The notes: generated by a model from the letters alone, not told the origin. Shown: positions 1 through 9,544, counted from the first letter of the stretch. The stretch is DNA of 64,000 nucleotides from Novisyntrophococcus fermenticellae (GCF_018866245.1 NZ_CP076458.1:1860001-1924000); one strand, 5' to 3'. Program-made: numbers and translations.

Positions 1-1650
1 TCCCCCGGGAAGCTGCAGCTTTTCAAAGAGAATCACGCCCAGCTGCTTGGGCGAGTTAATGTTAAATTCCTCTTGGGCCTGCTCGTAAATTATTTTCTGC
101 AGCTCGTCAATCCGTACCTGAAGCTGCTCTCCATAGACCTTCAAGGCTTCAGCATCCACCCGGATGCCTGCTTTTTCCATATCATAAAGAGTAAAAGCGA
201 GTGGAATCTCAATCCTGTTATAGAGTTCCTCCATTCCCAGCTTTTTTAACTGACCGAGCAATGGCTCCTTGCTGCAGTAGGAACTGTATGCCATGTATCC
301 GGCATAGGAAGCCAGCGTCTCTTCTGTCAGTGTCTTAAATTTGGGCAGCTTATTGCTTCCAAACAAATCTTCAGCTGTGGCCAGCAGTTCACCCGCAAAT
401 TCCTTGGCAATATCGTCGTACGTGTAATTTGATTTCAAAGGGTTAATCAGATATGCTGCAATCTGAGTATCAAACACCTGCCCTGGTTTCGCTGTGTCCA
501 CATAAGTAAGTATTGCTTTCAGATCCAGAACTGAGATTTGCGCACACCCTTCAAATAATCGTCTCAGTACATTTTTTACTTCGTTCTCTGTGAAATCGGC
601 ATCGACCCGGAGATAATAGACGGCCTCTCTTCCAAGCGAAATTCCGATTCCCCAAAGCTGTGCGTCATGAATCAGAGAAATACCTGCCAAGCCCTCTTCA
701 CACGCCTTTTGAATCATATGGTCTGCCTCTTCTCTGGTACGGAGAATCACAGTCTCAATCGGCTTTTCCTGAACTGTATTATCTTCTTCGAACCGCGTCA
801 GCAGATTCTTGAAATCGAGTCTGCGGAAAATCTCGTAAGCAGCCGTCGTATAAAAGTTCTGCAGTCTTGTATCCTGTACATCGAATTGAATGGGGCAGTC
901 TGTACATATTGTGGCCAATTCTTTCGACAATTGTGCCAGATCATAATGCTCTCTTAAGGATTGCTGCGCCTTATTGGGCTTAATCTCATCCACATGTTCA
1001 TATGCAGTCTCTATGTCTTTAAACTCTATCAGGATTTTCGTAGCCGTCTTCTCTCCAACTCCCGGAATTCCCGGGATATTGTCAGAAGCATCCCCCATCA
1101 GTGCCTTCAGGTCAATGATCTGCTTTGGAGCCAGTTGATACTTCTCCAGCACCTGGGCTGTGTGGTAGTCTTCTATTGTCGTCTGGCCCATACGGGTTTT
1201 CGGGATCCTGATTAGGATATGCTCCGTTGCAAGCTGAAGCAGGTCCCTGTCTCCGGATACAATCGTCACTTCTTTTCCTTCTTTTTCACTTCTGACAGCA
1301 AGAGTGCCCAGGATATCATCCGCCTCATATCCTTCCTTTGTCACGATTGTCACACCCATGGCGGTCAAAACCTCTTTCATCAGAGGAACCTGCTCACGCA
1401 GCTCCTCGGGCATGGCTTTTCTCGTTCCCTTATATTCGGCATATTGCCGGTGACGGAAGGTTGGAGCATGTAAATCAAAGGCAACCGTCAGATACTGCGG
1501 CTGCTCCTCGTCCAGAATTTTAAACAGAATGTTCAGGAAGCCATATACTGCATTGGTATGAATCCCTTCAGAGTTGGTCAAATTCGGTACACCGTAAAAC
1601 GCACGGTTTAAGATGCTGTGTCCGTCTATCAGTACTATTTTTTCGCTCAT
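1..1650 (-). CDS. polA: DNA polymerase I, N-terminal 550 residues (runs off left edge)
   Basis: Replication and repair polymerase. The reverse strand is open from an ATG at 1648-1650 to base 1. The start MSEKIVLIDGHSILNRAFYG is the classic 5'-nuclease opening, followed by the GIPGVGEKTA helix-hairpin-helix motif of that domain. A middle exonuclease-like region follows, and the visible end (NINSPKQLGVILFEKLQLPG) is the segment just before the polymerase fingers and palm. The catalytic polymerase domain lies outside the window. The family is usually about 880 residues, so roughly the last third is missing. The frame is continuous with no break. Whether the middle 3'-5' exonuclease domain keeps its metal ligands was not checked residue by residue. 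Confidence 0.95.
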   Translation of the reverse strand, partial: MSEKIVLIDGHSILNRAFYGVPNLTNSEGIHTNAVYGFLNILFKILDEEQPQYLTVAFDLHAPTFRHRQYAEYKGTRKAMPEELREQVPLMKEVLTAMGVTIVTKEGYEADDILGTLAVRSEKEGKEVTIVSGDRDLLQLATEHILIRIPKTRMGQTTIEDYHTAQVLEKYQLAPKQIIDLKALMGDASDNIPGIPGVGEKTATKILIEFKDIETAYEHVDEIKPNKAQQSLREHYDLAQLSKELATICTDCPIQFDVQDTRLQNFYTTAAYEIFRRLDFKNLLTRFEEDNTVQEKPIETVILRTREEADHMIQKACEEGLAGISLIHDAQLWGIGISLGREAVYYLRVDADFTENEVKNVLRRLFEGCAQISVLDLKAILTYVDTAKPGQVFDTQIAAYLINPLKSNYTYDDIAKEFAGELLATAEDLFGSNKLPKFKTLTEETLASYAGYMAYSSYCSKEPLLGQLKKLGMEELYNRIEIPLAFTLYDMEKAGIRVDAEALKVYGEQLQVRIDELQKIIYEQAQEEFNINSPKQLGVILFEKLQLPGG

Positions 1651-1676
1651 TTGGTTTTGAAACCTTTCTATTCTTT

Positions 1677-2009
1677 TTAAAAGTTGCCCAGCAGGTGGAA
1701 AGTCAGTATGAGATCCAATATCAAGAACAGAAGGATCATCGACAACAAGAGAATGAACCTTCGCTTCTTTTTATTCAAAGTTTTCTCCTTATCATTTAAA
1801 TCCTGCTCTAACATGTCTTTTATATCATAAGACACCTCTGCACTTTCATCCAATACACGGGTAGCCAGTGCAATAATAAAATATGTCTCCAGTTCTTCAT
1901 AACAGACAGGGCAGGAACGTACATGGCTGATAAATGATTCCAGTTCCTTTTTGTTCAATTGATTATTCAGATATTCCGGAATCAGCTTCTGGCATTCATT
2001 ACATGTCAT
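1677..2009 (-). CDS. zf-HC2 domain membrane protein, anti-sigma-factor-like
   Basis: A 110-residue protein. It starts with a zinc-finger-like segment (CNECQ...HVRSCPVC, the H-x3-C-x2-C pattern of zf-HC2 anti-sigma domains), then a charged linker, then one membrane helix near the C-terminus (FILLLSMILLFLILDLILTF). I chose the ATG at 2007-2009 because AAGGAGATCCAG sits right before it; an in-frame ATG ten codons upstream lacks such a site. The family anchors redox- or metal-sensitive anti-sigma factors in the membrane. No sigma-factor gene lies beside it here, so a partner is not evident. It sits 26 bases upstream of polA and may be co-transcribed with it. Confidence 0.7.
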   Translation of the reverse strand: MTCNECQKLIPEYLNNQLNKKELESFISHVRSCPVCYEELETYFIIALATRVLDESAEVSYDIKDMLEQDLNDKEKTLNKKKRRFILLLSMILLFLILDLILTFHLLGNF

Positions 2010-2099
2010 CTGGATCTCCTTTCCCCTGGAATTATACATTTATCATACACCAAAATGAAAGTAAGGTAAACAAAGAAATCCCAATCCATACATGATTAA

Positions 2100-2129
2100 G
2101 GCAGAGTACATATTCCTATATACTCCGCC
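2100..2129 (-). terminator. hairpin downstream of ldhA
   Basis: A 30-base inverted repeat. Read on the minus strand, GGCGGAGTATATA pairs with TATGTACTCTGCC through about 13 pairs if two G-U pairs are allowed, with a short loop. It lies 13 bases past the ldhA stop. The following U-run is weak, so this may act as an mRNA 3'-end stem as much as a strong terminator. Confidence 0.5.
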
Positions 2130-2142
2130 CTAAGTCTTTGTA

Positions 2143-3138
2143 TTATCTTTTCACTTCATTTGGTGATCTTTCACCTTTTTCGAAAAGAATCGCGTTGTCC
2201 AGTGTCGTTCTTGCGATAGCCGCCAGTGCTTCGGCTGTGAAAAATCCCTGGTGAGAAGTAATCATCACATTCGGAAATGACAAAAGTCTTGCAGTTACAG
2301 AATGCTCCAGAATCTCATTCGAGCGGTTCTCAAATACATTCGTTGCCTCTTCCTCGTATACATCCAATCCCACCCCGAAAAATTTTCTGGCTCTGATTCC
2401 CTCAATTAAATCCTCAGTTTTGACCAGCGCACCTCTTGATGTGTTAACAAGGATCACACCATCCTTCATCTTCGCGATAGCTTCCTTGTTTATCATATGA
2501 TATGTGCTGTCTATCAACGGGCAATGCAGAGAAATCAAATCGCTTTCGGCCAGTAATTGATCCAGACTTACATACGTTACAAGATCTTTCAAGTCCGGAT
2601 TCTCATACACATCATAAGCGATGACCTTCATGCCGAATCCGTGGCAAATTCTTGCCATGGCAGCACCGATTTTTCCGGTTCCTACAATCCCTGCTGTTTT
2701 CTGGTGAAAATTAAATCCCATAAGCCCGCTTAAGCTGAAATCATTCTCTCTCACCTTAACATATGCCTTGTGAAGACGCCGGTTCACACCAAGTGCAAGA
2801 GCCATAGCATGTTCGGCAACCGCTTCCGGAGAATATCCCGGAACACGTAATACCCTGATTTTATGTTCCGCCGCCGCTTCCAGATCAACGTTGTTAAAAC
2901 CGGCACATCTCAGTAAAATCAGTTTTACTCCAACTTCACCGAGTTTTTCAACTGTTTCTTTTCCTACATCCGAATTTACAAATGCACATACCCCGTCATA
3001 TCCGGCAGCCAGCGGGGCTGTTGCGGGATTTAAGTCTGCCTCCAGATACTTTATCTCAATTCCGTTGTAATGGCTCAATGCTTCATTGAAGGAAACACTG
3101 TCATATTGTTTGGTATCGTAAAATAATATTTTCAACAC
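2143..3138 (-). CDS. ldhA: D-lactate dehydrogenase (2-hydroxyacid dehydrogenase family)
   Basis: Cytosolic NADH-dependent reduction of pyruvate to D-lactate. The 331 residues match the usual length. The Rossmann motif is GIVGTGKIGAAMA. The family catalytic set is visible: Arg in NTSRGALV, Glu in the DVYEEE region and His in SHQGFFT. RCAGFNNVDL and VPGYSPEAVAEHAM are typical of the fermentative LdhA branch rather than of formate or phosphoglycerate dehydrogenases. It starts at an ATG with GGAGGTACAGC upstream (the coding strand reads ...GGAGGTACAGCGTGTTG, so the first codon is close to this site). The gene stands alone. Its promoter carries a near-consensus Rex site, which fits induction when NADH accumulates. 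Confidence 0.88.
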   Translation of the reverse strand: MLKILFYDTKQYDSVSFNEALSHYNGIEIKYLEADLNPATAPLAAGYDGVCAFVNSDVGKETVEKLGEVGVKLILLRCAGFNNVDLEAAAEHKIRVLRVPGYSPEAVAEHAMALALGVNRRLHKAYVKVRENDFSLSGLMGFNFHQKTAGIVGTGKIGAAMARICHGFGMKVIAYDVYENPDLKDLVTYVSLDQLLAESDLISLHCPLIDSTYHMINKEAIAKMKDGVILVNTSRGALVKTEDLIEGIRARKFFGVGLDVYEEEATNVFENRSNEILEHSVTARLLSFPNVMITSHQGFFTAEALAAIARTTLDNAILFEKGERSPNEVKR

Positions 3139-3183
3139 GCTGTACCTCCATTCCAGATAGGTTCAGTCTTCGGGTTCAAGCTT

Positions 3184-3212
3184 ATTTTACCATATTGTTA
3201 ATTGTTTACCAA
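3184..3212 (-). promoter_or_regulatory. ldhA promoter overlapped by a Rex-type operator
   Basis: On the minus strand a -35-like TTGGTA (3207-3212) and a -10-like TAAAAT (3184-3189) are 17 bases apart. The segment 3195-3212 reads TTGTTAATTGTTTACCAA on the plus strand, one mismatch from the Rex consensus TTGTTAA-N4-TTAACAA. The operator covers the -35 and spacer, a position where Rex binding would block RNA polymerase. Flanking bases extend the dyad (ACCATATTG / CAATATGGT). Rex control of ldh genes by the NADH/NAD+ ratio is established in Firmicutes. Its action here is inference. Confidence 0.7.
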
Positions 3213-3257
3213 TATGGTTTTATCAGAAAATATGTGTATTTTTCCCATTTTATTTAG

Positions 3258-5102
3258 CTAAATTTCCAATTCCGAAATTTCATTCAGAAACCTGGATATT
3301 TCTGTTTTCTTTTCATAGCGTTCCTGAACCGCATAAAGATGAAGTCTGTTCTTAGCTCTTGTCATCCCCACATAGAACATACGTCGCTCTTCTTCCATAT
3401 CTGCGTCCAGAACTGCCTTTTTGTAGGGTATGATTCCATCATTCACATCCAGTATATATACATTATCAAATTCCAGTCCCTTGCTGCTGTGCAGTGTGGA
3501 AATTGTAATTCCATCCGACTTCTGCTGCCGGGTCTGATTCTGGCGTTTCAGCTCTTCTTTATAACGTTCTATATGAGCAAACCAGTCCTCCATCTTATCG
3601 AATCCCCTGGCCGTATCCGCAATCTCATCCATGATTTCCAGCAGCTCCTCGGGTCTTATCCTGCGATACTGTGCATATTCCTTCAGATAGCCCTCGTATC
3701 CGATTCCATATCGTATATAATTAATGGCTCCAAATGGTGTCATAGGAGCCATTACTTTCAAATCATGCTCCAGCTTTTCAATCCGCTCCCACATCCACTG
3801 ACGTTCTTCATACACCTGGTATAAGGATTCAAAAGCAATCTCCGGATCCATAAACGAGGTTCTGGCAAGATAGCGGTTCGGTTTATTGGCGATACGAAGG
3901 AATTCACTCCGAAGTCTGCTGCCTCCCGCCAGATGCATATAGGTAAGTACGTCCTTTGCCACCCAATGCTCATAGAGATTCGGCAAGCCATCCCTTATCT
4001 GAAAAGGGATGTTATACGCCATCAGCTGCTCCACACTCTTTCTGCTGCCGGTATTGGTTCGAAACAGAATAGCAATATCCCTGTATTTATGCCCCTCCTG
4101 CAAGTATTTCCTGATATCCCCAATCATATACTCTACTTCCTGCCGGTCATCTTCAAAGATGTGAATATCGATTTTTATTCCATTCTCCCGGTTTGTCTTA
4201 AGTTCCTTTCCAAAACGCTTTTCATTTTCTCCAATCAGTCTTTGGGACTTCTTTACAATTTCTCCGGTACTTCGGTAATTCATATCCAGAATCACCTGCC
4301 CCGCATCCGGATAATCCTTTGGGAAATTCAACATGATTTCCGGCTTTGCCCCGCGGAACCGGTAGATAGACTGATCGTCATCACCAACGATAAACAGGTT
4401 ATTCCAAGGCTTTGCCAGCATTCGTATGATGTCATATTGTATGAGATTGATGTCCTGAAACTCGTCAATTAATATGTATCGGAATTTCTCCTGCCATTGC
4501 TTCAAGATATCCGGGCGCTTTAAGAAAAGTTTATAAGTCCAGACCATGATATCATCAAAGTCCAGCTTTCTGTTATGGTTCATCCATGCCTGATATTCCT
4601 CAAATATCTTTCGAAAAACATCCTCAGCCATACAGGCAGAATAGTAATGGGACAAATCGATTCTTCCATCCTTTACCATACTGATTTCTCTGGCCAGCTT
4701 CTCCAGAAGATCATTCTCATCTTCTATGTTGCGGCAATAGGTATCCACCAGTTCCCGAAGAAGTTTCAGTTTCAGATCTTCACTTAATATGTTCTGACCG
4801 GATAGCTGATACGTGTGACGCAGGATTCCATAAAACACTCCATGAAAGGTGCCGAATGTGACTTGTGAGGTATGTAGATTCATAAGACGCAGGAAGCGTT
4901 CCTTCATCTCCCTCGCCGCCGCCTTTGTGAAAGTGACGACAAGGATAGAAGAATCTGGAATCCCCTGATTGATCAGATTAGAGGTCCTTTGGGTGATTAC
5001 GGTTGTTTTACCGGATCCCGGACCTGCCAGAACCATCATAGGTCCTTTTATATGGGCGGCTGCCCTGCTTTGAGACTCGTTCAAATTCATAGGAACATAC
5101 AC
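3258..5102 (-). CDS. UvrD/PcrA-family superfamily 1 DNA helicase
   Basis: ATP-dependent 3'-5' DNA unwinding, probably in repair or recombination. Visible motifs: Walker A GPGSGKTT near residue 30, DEFQD (motif II), GDDDQSIYRFRGA (motif III), motif IV/V STLHSSKGLEFDNVY and motif VI VGMTRAKNRL. At 614 residues it is shorter than PcrA (about 730) and lacks its C-terminal extension, a common compact form in Clostridia. The first codon is GTG at 5100-5102, three bases past the gltX stop, so translation is probably coupled to gltX. An ATG four codons later is an equally possible start, since neither has a strong ribosome site. Confidence 0.9.
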   Translation of the reverse strand: MYVPMNLNESQSRAAAHIKGPMMVLAGPGSGKTTVITQRTSNLINQGIPDSSILVVTFTKAAAREMKERFLRLMNLHTSQVTFGTFHGVFYGILRHTYQLSGQNILSEDLKLKLLRELVDTYCRNIEDENDLLEKLAREISMVKDGRIDLSHYYSACMAEDVFRKIFEEYQAWMNHNRKLDFDDIMVWTYKLFLKRPDILKQWQEKFRYILIDEFQDINLIQYDIIRMLAKPWNNLFIVGDDDQSIYRFRGAKPEIMLNFPKDYPDAGQVILDMNYRSTGEIVKKSQRLIGENEKRFGKELKTNRENGIKIDIHIFEDDRQEVEYMIGDIRKYLQEGHKYRDIAILFRTNTGSRKSVEQLMAYNIPFQIRDGLPNLYEHWVAKDVLTYMHLAGGSRLRSEFLRIANKPNRYLARTSFMDPEIAFESLYQVYEERQWMWERIEKLEHDLKVMAPMTPFGAINYIRYGIGYEGYLKEYAQYRRIRPEELLEIMDEIADTARGFDKMEDWFAHIERYKEELKRQNQTRQQKSDGITISTLHSSKGLEFDNVYILDVNDGIIPYKKAVLDADMEEERRMFYVGMTRAKNRLHLYAVQERYEKKTEISRFLNEISELEI

Positions 5103-5105
5103 CGG

Positions 5106-6578
5106 TCAATGCCCAAGTTTTTCTATTGCCGCTTTGATTCTGGCAATTGTTTCATCCTTACCGATAATCTCCAGAATCTCTGTTGCACCGGCTGGAGTCA
5201 TCTGTTTTCCTGACACTGCAGTACGAATCGGCCACATCACGTATCCGTTCTTACAGCCTTTTTCTTTTACATATGCAGACAGTAATCCAAACAGCGCATC
5301 GTTACTATAATCCTCCTGTTCTTCCAGAATCGGAAGGATTTCCTTTAAAACTTCCAGAGAAGTTTCCTGGTTTGTCTTCATCTTTTTATGTGTATACATA
5401 GATACATCATATTCCGGAACCTGTTCAAAAAAATCAATCAATTCCGGAATATCCGGGAATGTCTCAATTCGTGTCTTCACCATGGATGCGATTTTACGGA
5501 AATCATATTCTTTATGCAATACACGTTTCAGATATGGAAAAGCTTTTTCAAAAAATGCCTCATCATCCATCTGTTTGATGTATTCCCCATTCATCCATTT
5601 CAGCTTTGTCATATCAAATACAGCTGGTGATTTGCTGATTCTGTGATAGTCAAATGCCTCTACCAGTTCTGCCAGCGTGAAAATCTCCCGGTCATCCACA
5701 GGGCTCCATCCAAGAAGTGCCACAAAATTGACGATGGCCTCCGTCAGAAATCCCTGATCGATCAAATCTTCATAGGAAGAATGTCCGCTTCGCTTCGATA
5801 ATTTCTGATGTTCTTCATTCGTAATCAGAGGACAGTGGACATAAACCGGAACTTCCCAGCCAAATGCCTCATACAGCCGATTATACTTCGGTGCCGAAGA
5901 CAGATACTCATTTCCGCGCACCACATGGGTAATTCCCATCAGATGATCATCCACGACATTTGCGAAGTTATAGGTGGGGAAACCGTCCGATTTAATCAAT
6001 ATCATATCATCCAGCTCTGCATTCTCCACAGTTATATTCCCATAGATTTCATCGTGAAAAGTCGTTGTGCCTTCTGTAGGCATATTGATGCGGATAACAT
6101 AAGGCTTCCCAGCTGCCAGATTCTTTTCAATCTCTTCTTTTGGCAGATGCAGGCAGTGTTTATCATACATATGAATCTCCTTACCACCCACATTGGCAGA
6201 TAAGGATTCCAGACGCTCCTTATCGCAGAAACAGTAATAGGCATCCCCCTGCGCAATCAATTGCTTCGCATACTTCAGATAAATGCCCTGCGTATTTCTT
6301 TCACTCTGGACGTAAGGTCCCACACCACCGTCCTTATCCGGTCCTTCATCGTGTTTTAATCCCGTTTCGTCCAATGTATGGTATATAATCTCCAGTGCAC
6401 CTTCCATAAAGCGCTCCTGATCTGTGTCCTCAATACGAAGCATAAAATTGCCGCCCTCATGTTTGGCAATCAGATAAGCATACAATGCAGTTCTCAAATT
6501 TCCCACATGCATACGTCCTGTGGGACTGGGCGCAAATCTTGTTTTAACCATCTTCCTGTTATCTCCTGTTTCTTTCAT
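5106..6578 (-). CDS. gltX: glutamyl-tRNA synthetase
   Basis: Charges tRNA(Glu), and possibly tRNA(Gln) if the organism uses the amidotransferase route. Class I signature [13 protein letters not shown] (HIGH-like HVGN) lies at the N-terminus and the KMSKS-like [14 protein letters not shown] in the middle. A helical anticodon-binding C-terminal domain follows. The 490 residues match bacterial GluRS. The first ATG has AGGAAAG seven bases upstream. An ATG at codon 10 ([10 protein letters not shown]) also follows an AGGAG, so the true start could be either. The helicase gene follows after three bases. Confidence 0.95.
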   Translation of the reverse strand: MKETGDNRKMVKTRFAPSPTGRMHVGNLRTALYAYLIAKHEGGNFMLRIEDTDQERFMEGALEIIYHTLDETGLKHDEGPDKDGGVGPYVQSERNTQGIYLKYAKQLIAQGDAYYCFCDKERLESLSANVGGKEIHMYDKHCLHLPKEEIEKNLAAGKPYVIRINMPTEGTTTFHDEIYGNITVENAELDDMILIKSDGFPTYNFANVVDDHLMGITHVVRGNEYLSSAPKYNRLYEAFGWEVPVYVHCPLITNEEHQKLSKRSGHSSYEDLIDQGFLTEAIVNFVALLGWSPVDDREIFTLAELVEAFDYHRISKSPAVFDMTKLKWMNGEYIKQMDDEAFFEKAFPYLKRVLHKEYDFRKIASMVKTRIETFPDIPELIDFFEQVPEYDVSMYTHKKMKTNQETSLEVLKEILPILEEQEDYSNDALFGLLSAYVKEKGCKNGYVMWPIRTAVSGKQMTPAGATEILEIIGKDETIARIKAAIEKLGH

Positions 6579-6644
6579 CTACCGGCTTTCCTGCATCCGG
6601 TCGTTTGTAAGCTTGAACTATTATAACCCATGCGTTCCATAATT

Positions 6645-8150
6645 TCAAGGCAGCTCTATCTCTATCAGATCTTCCGGGGGCACCTGTCTGGATGAGCCCG
6701 CCTTGTATTTTTTCAGTTCAGTTTCCGCCGTTCTAAATGGAACATTGGTTCCGGCTCCTCCCATGCATCCCCCGGGACAGCCCATCCCTTCAATCAGGCA
6801 TCCTTTCATCTTCCCGGCTTTCGCCATCGTCAGCACCTTCCTGCAATCCGCCAGTCCTTCCGCATGTTCAATACATACCGGAATATCCGGATAGTACTCC
6901 TTCAGACACCTCTCAATAGCAGAAGCTACTCCGCCTGCCACGGCATAGCCTCTTCCCGCTGCAGTGGCATTGTGAAGTCCTTTACCCGGTTCCATATCCG
7001 CCGGTTCAATACCTCTGGCTTCAAACATTCCCTGAAGTTCTTCAAATGTGATTACAAAGTCCACATCGCTGCGGACATGCGTCCGGGATGCCTCCAGTTT
7101 TTTTGCCGCACAGGGACCGATGAATACCACATGAGCGTTGGGATGCTGCTTTTTGATGCTTCTGGCTGATGCCACCATCGGTGTGAGTTCTTCGGAAACA
7201 CTCTCTATCAAATCCGGAAACTGTTTCTTGGCAAGCATCGACCAGGACGGACAGCAGGAGGTAAGCAAAAAAGGCAATTCGCCTGTACTGACCTTGGCAG
7301 CATAATGATGGGCTTCTGAAACCGCTCCGATATCTGCTCCTAAAGCTACTTCATAGACCTCCTTAAAGCCCAGTTTTATTAATGCAGTCTGAAACTTGGC
7401 CGGTGTCACATCTTTTCCGAATTGTCCGATAAATGCCGGCGCAACCTCAGCGATAATCTCCTCTCCGTCCCTTATGGCACGGGCAAGCTGAAAGATCTGC
7501 GATTTATCCGAAATAGCACCAAAAGGACAGTTTACCATACACATTCCACAGGAAACACATTTTTTCGGATTGATTTCAGCCCTTCCCTGTGCATCACTTT
7601 CTATGGCATTGACGCCGCAAGCTCTGGCACATGGACGTTCCATCCTGGATATTGCATCATATGGACAGATGGCCTTGCATTTTCCGCATTTGATGCACTT
7701 ATCCTGGTCAATTACAGATTTGCCGCGAATAATAGAAACTGCCTCTTTGGGACAGACCTGCTTACAGGGATGTGCCACACAGCCTCTGCACATATTACTT
7801 ACCTGATATTTATTTGGTTCACAGGCATCACAGGCTGAGGGAATCACCTGCATAAGCGGCGGCTCATAGTACTTTTCATTAATATTACTGTTCTCCATCC
7901 CGGCCGTGATATGCACTGCCCTGTTCTCCGGACGTAAGGACATACCCATAGCCAGACGCACCCGCTCGCTTGCAACCGCACGCTCACGATAGATGCTGTC
8001 ACGATATGTGGCGCGTTCCTGTACAATATGATAGGGGATCGCTTCAATCTCATCCTGGAAGCTTTCCTTTGTGGATTCAAAAGCCACCTTGCAGATTTCG
8101 GTAAATACTTCCCTGCGTATCTTTTTAATTGGTGTCTCTACGCTTCTCAA
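6645..8150 (-). CDS. monomeric [FeFe]-hydrogenase-like protein with N-terminal ferredoxin clusters
   Basis: 501 residues. The N-terminal half has two or more ferredoxin-type CxxCxxCxxxC motifs (about residues 107-133, 152-162 and 198-208) for electron entry. The H-cluster domain carries all cysteine loops: L1 TSCCPSW (297-303), L2 GPCAAKK (345-351) and L3 GMGCPGGCMGG (455-465). Classical group A enzymes have MPCxxKxxE in L2; here the Met before PC is Gly, so I place it with the less studied non-group-A enzymes. It may evolve or consume H2 with ferredoxin or act as a sensor; the sequence cannot decide. The start is TTG (8148-8150), with AAAAGGAG upstream. No maturases HydEFG are in the window. 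Confidence 0.85.
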   Translation of the reverse strand: MRSVETPIKKIRREVFTEICKVAFESTKESFQDEIEAIPYHIVQERATYRDSIYRERAVASERVRLAMGMSLRPENRAVHITAGMENSNINEKYYEPPLMQVIPSACDACEPNKYQVSNMCRGCVAHPCKQVCPKEAVSIIRGKSVIDQDKCIKCGKCKAICPYDAISRMERPCARACGVNAIESDAQGRAEINPKKCVSCGMCMVNCPFGAISDKSQIFQLARAIRDGEEIIAEVAPAFIGQFGKDVTPAKFQTALIKLGFKEVYEVALGADIGAVSEAHHYAAKVSTGELPFLLTSCCPSWSMLAKKQFPDLIESVSEELTPMVASARSIKKQHPNAHVVFIGPCAAKKLEASRTHVRSDVDFVITFEELQGMFEARGIEPADMEPGKGLHNATAAGRGYAVAGGVASAIERCLKEYYPDIPVCIEHAEGLADCRKVLTMAKAGKMKGCLIEGMGCPGGCMGGAGTNVPFRTAETELKKYKAGSSRQVPPEDLIEIELP

Positions 8151-8194
8151 ATTTGTCTCTCCTTTTCATCGGCGTTGCCAAGTTCTTTCTTAGA

Positions 8195-8220
8195 GAAAAA
8201 ACCGCAGTGCCTGCGGTTTT
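8195..8220 (-). terminator. rho-independent terminator of the oadB operon
   Basis: On the minus strand a perfect stem AAAACCGCAG / CTGCGGTTTT with a 3-base loop, followed by a U-run (TTTTTTCTC). It begins at the stop codon of the 39-residue OadG-like gene and ends the oad unit before the hydrogenase gene. Confidence 0.85.
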
Positions 8221-8338
8221 ATTCTTTACTTCCTATCTTACCCATAATCCATACAGATATCATAATTATAAGAATTGTAACAAAAATACCTGCCATTCCC
8301 TTCCACATAATTTCAAGGGCTACCAGCACATTATTCAT
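8219..8338 (-). CDS. OadG-like 39-residue membrane peptide of a sodium pump
   Basis: A very short gene: ATG at 8336-8338, stop at 8219-8221, with AGGAAGAT just upstream. It encodes one membrane helix (GIFVTILIIMISVWIMGKIG) flanked by an acidic/basic N-terminus and a SKE tail. Size, topology and position directly after the OadB-type subunit match the small OadG-related subunits of sodium-translocating decarboxylases, which stabilise the alpha/beta complex. Normal OadG gamma subunits are about 80-120 residues with a Pro/Ala-rich tail, so this is a minimal form. It starts nine bases after the oadB stop. Confidence 0.75.
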   Translation of the reverse strand: MNNVLVALEIMWKGMAGIFVTILIIMISVWIMGKIGSKE

Positions 8339-8347
8339 ATCTTCCTC

Positions 8348-9487
8348 CTATTTCAAGAACTGGGTCACAAGATTAATTACCATACCGCCGGCAATTACGG
8401 ATGCAATCTGCCCCGATACGTTTGCTCCGGCTGCATGCATCAGGATAATATTGCTCGGATCCTCTTCCATCGCCATCTTCTGAATCACACGCGAAGACAT
8501 GGGAAATGCCGAAATACCTGCGCCTCCTACCATAGGATTAATCTTCTTTTTCAGGAACAGATTCATAAACTTCGCCAGCAGAACTCCGCCGATGGTATCC
8601 ATCACAAAGGCAAAAAGTCCGATAGCCATAATCATGATTGTCTCTACCGTTACAAACTGATCTGCTCTCATACTGAATGAGATGGTAATTCCAAGCAGCA
8701 GCGTAATCAGATTCGCCAGCGTGTTCTGGGCTGTATCCGACATGGTTCCCAGGACGCCGCACTCCCGTATCAGGTTTCCAAACATCAGGAATCCCACCAG
8801 TGCAACCGATTGCGGGGATACAAGCCCCACGATAATCGTTACCACGATTGGAAATGCAATTCTCATCTGTTTTGAAACAGAACCGGGATTATAATCCATA
8901 TGGATTCTGCGCTCTTTCGTGGTGGTTACCAGCTTGATGGCAAAAGGTTGTACAATGGGAACCAGTGCCATATAAGAATAGGCTGCCACCGCTATGGCTC
9001 CAATATACCTGGAGTTAAGTATCTGTGAAACCAAAATCGATGTGGGACCGTCGGCAGCTCCGATAATGCCAATAGAAGCTGCATCGTTTAAATCAAATCC
9101 CAGCAACGTGGCCAGGAGAATTGCGGCAAAGATACCGAACTGTGCACCCGCTCCAAACAGAAACATCAGCGGATTAGACAGCAGCGGACCAAAGTCAATC
9201 ATGGCTCCGATACCGATAAACAGCAGAATCGGCAGTGCTTCGGATGCTTCAATTCCCACATGAAACAGCCACTCGATGATTCCATTGGCAGAAATTCCTC
9301 CCTGAAGTGTCTGATTCAGCACACCGGATAATGGCAGGTTCACAAGAATTGCTCCAAAGCCCATAGGAAGAAGCAAGGATGGCTCGTACTCTTTCTTAAT
9401 AGCCAGCCAAATCAGTACGGCACCTACAACATACATGACAAGTTGCTGCCATGTGAGCGCCATTAGCCCATCAATTAAAAAGCTCAT
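8348..9487 (-). CDS. sodium-translocating decarboxylase beta subunit (OadB/GcdB/MmdB family)
   Basis: 379-residue integral membrane protein with about nine or more hydrophobic helices. The family couples decarboxylation of biotin-bound carboxylate to Na+ export. The conserved intramembrane segment with the essential Asp is seen as GIIGAADGPTSILVSQ, and a second conserved segment GAGISAFPMSSRVIQ lies near the C-terminus. It starts at an ATG with GGAGG nine bases upstream. Only the small OadG-like gene follows; no carboxyltransferase or biotin-carrier gene is in the window, so the alpha partner must be encoded elsewhere and the substrate (oxaloacetate, methylmalonyl-CoA or glutaconyl-CoA) cannot be named. 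Confidence 0.9.
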   Translation of the reverse strand: MSFLIDGLMALTWQQLVMYVVGAVLIWLAIKKEYEPSLLLPMGFGAILVNLPLSGVLNQTLQGGISANGIIEWLFHVGIEASEALPILLFIGIGAMIDFGPLLSNPLMFLFGAGAQFGIFAAILLATLLGFDLNDAASIGIIGAADGPTSILVSQILNSRYIGAIAVAAYSYMALVPIVQPFAIKLVTTTKERRIHMDYNPGSVSKQMRIAFPIVVTIIVGLVSPQSVALVGFLMFGNLIRECGVLGTMSDTAQNTLANLITLLLGITISFSMRADQFVTVETIMIMAIGLFAFVMDTIGGVLLAKFMNLFLKKKINPMVGGAGISAFPMSSRVIQKMAMEEDPSNIILMHAAGANVSGQIASVIAGGMVINLVTQFLK

Positions 9488-9544
9488 AGTTAAAAATCCT
9501 CCATAATCGTTTTAGGGGGACTTTTTTCCCCTTTTATCTACTTT

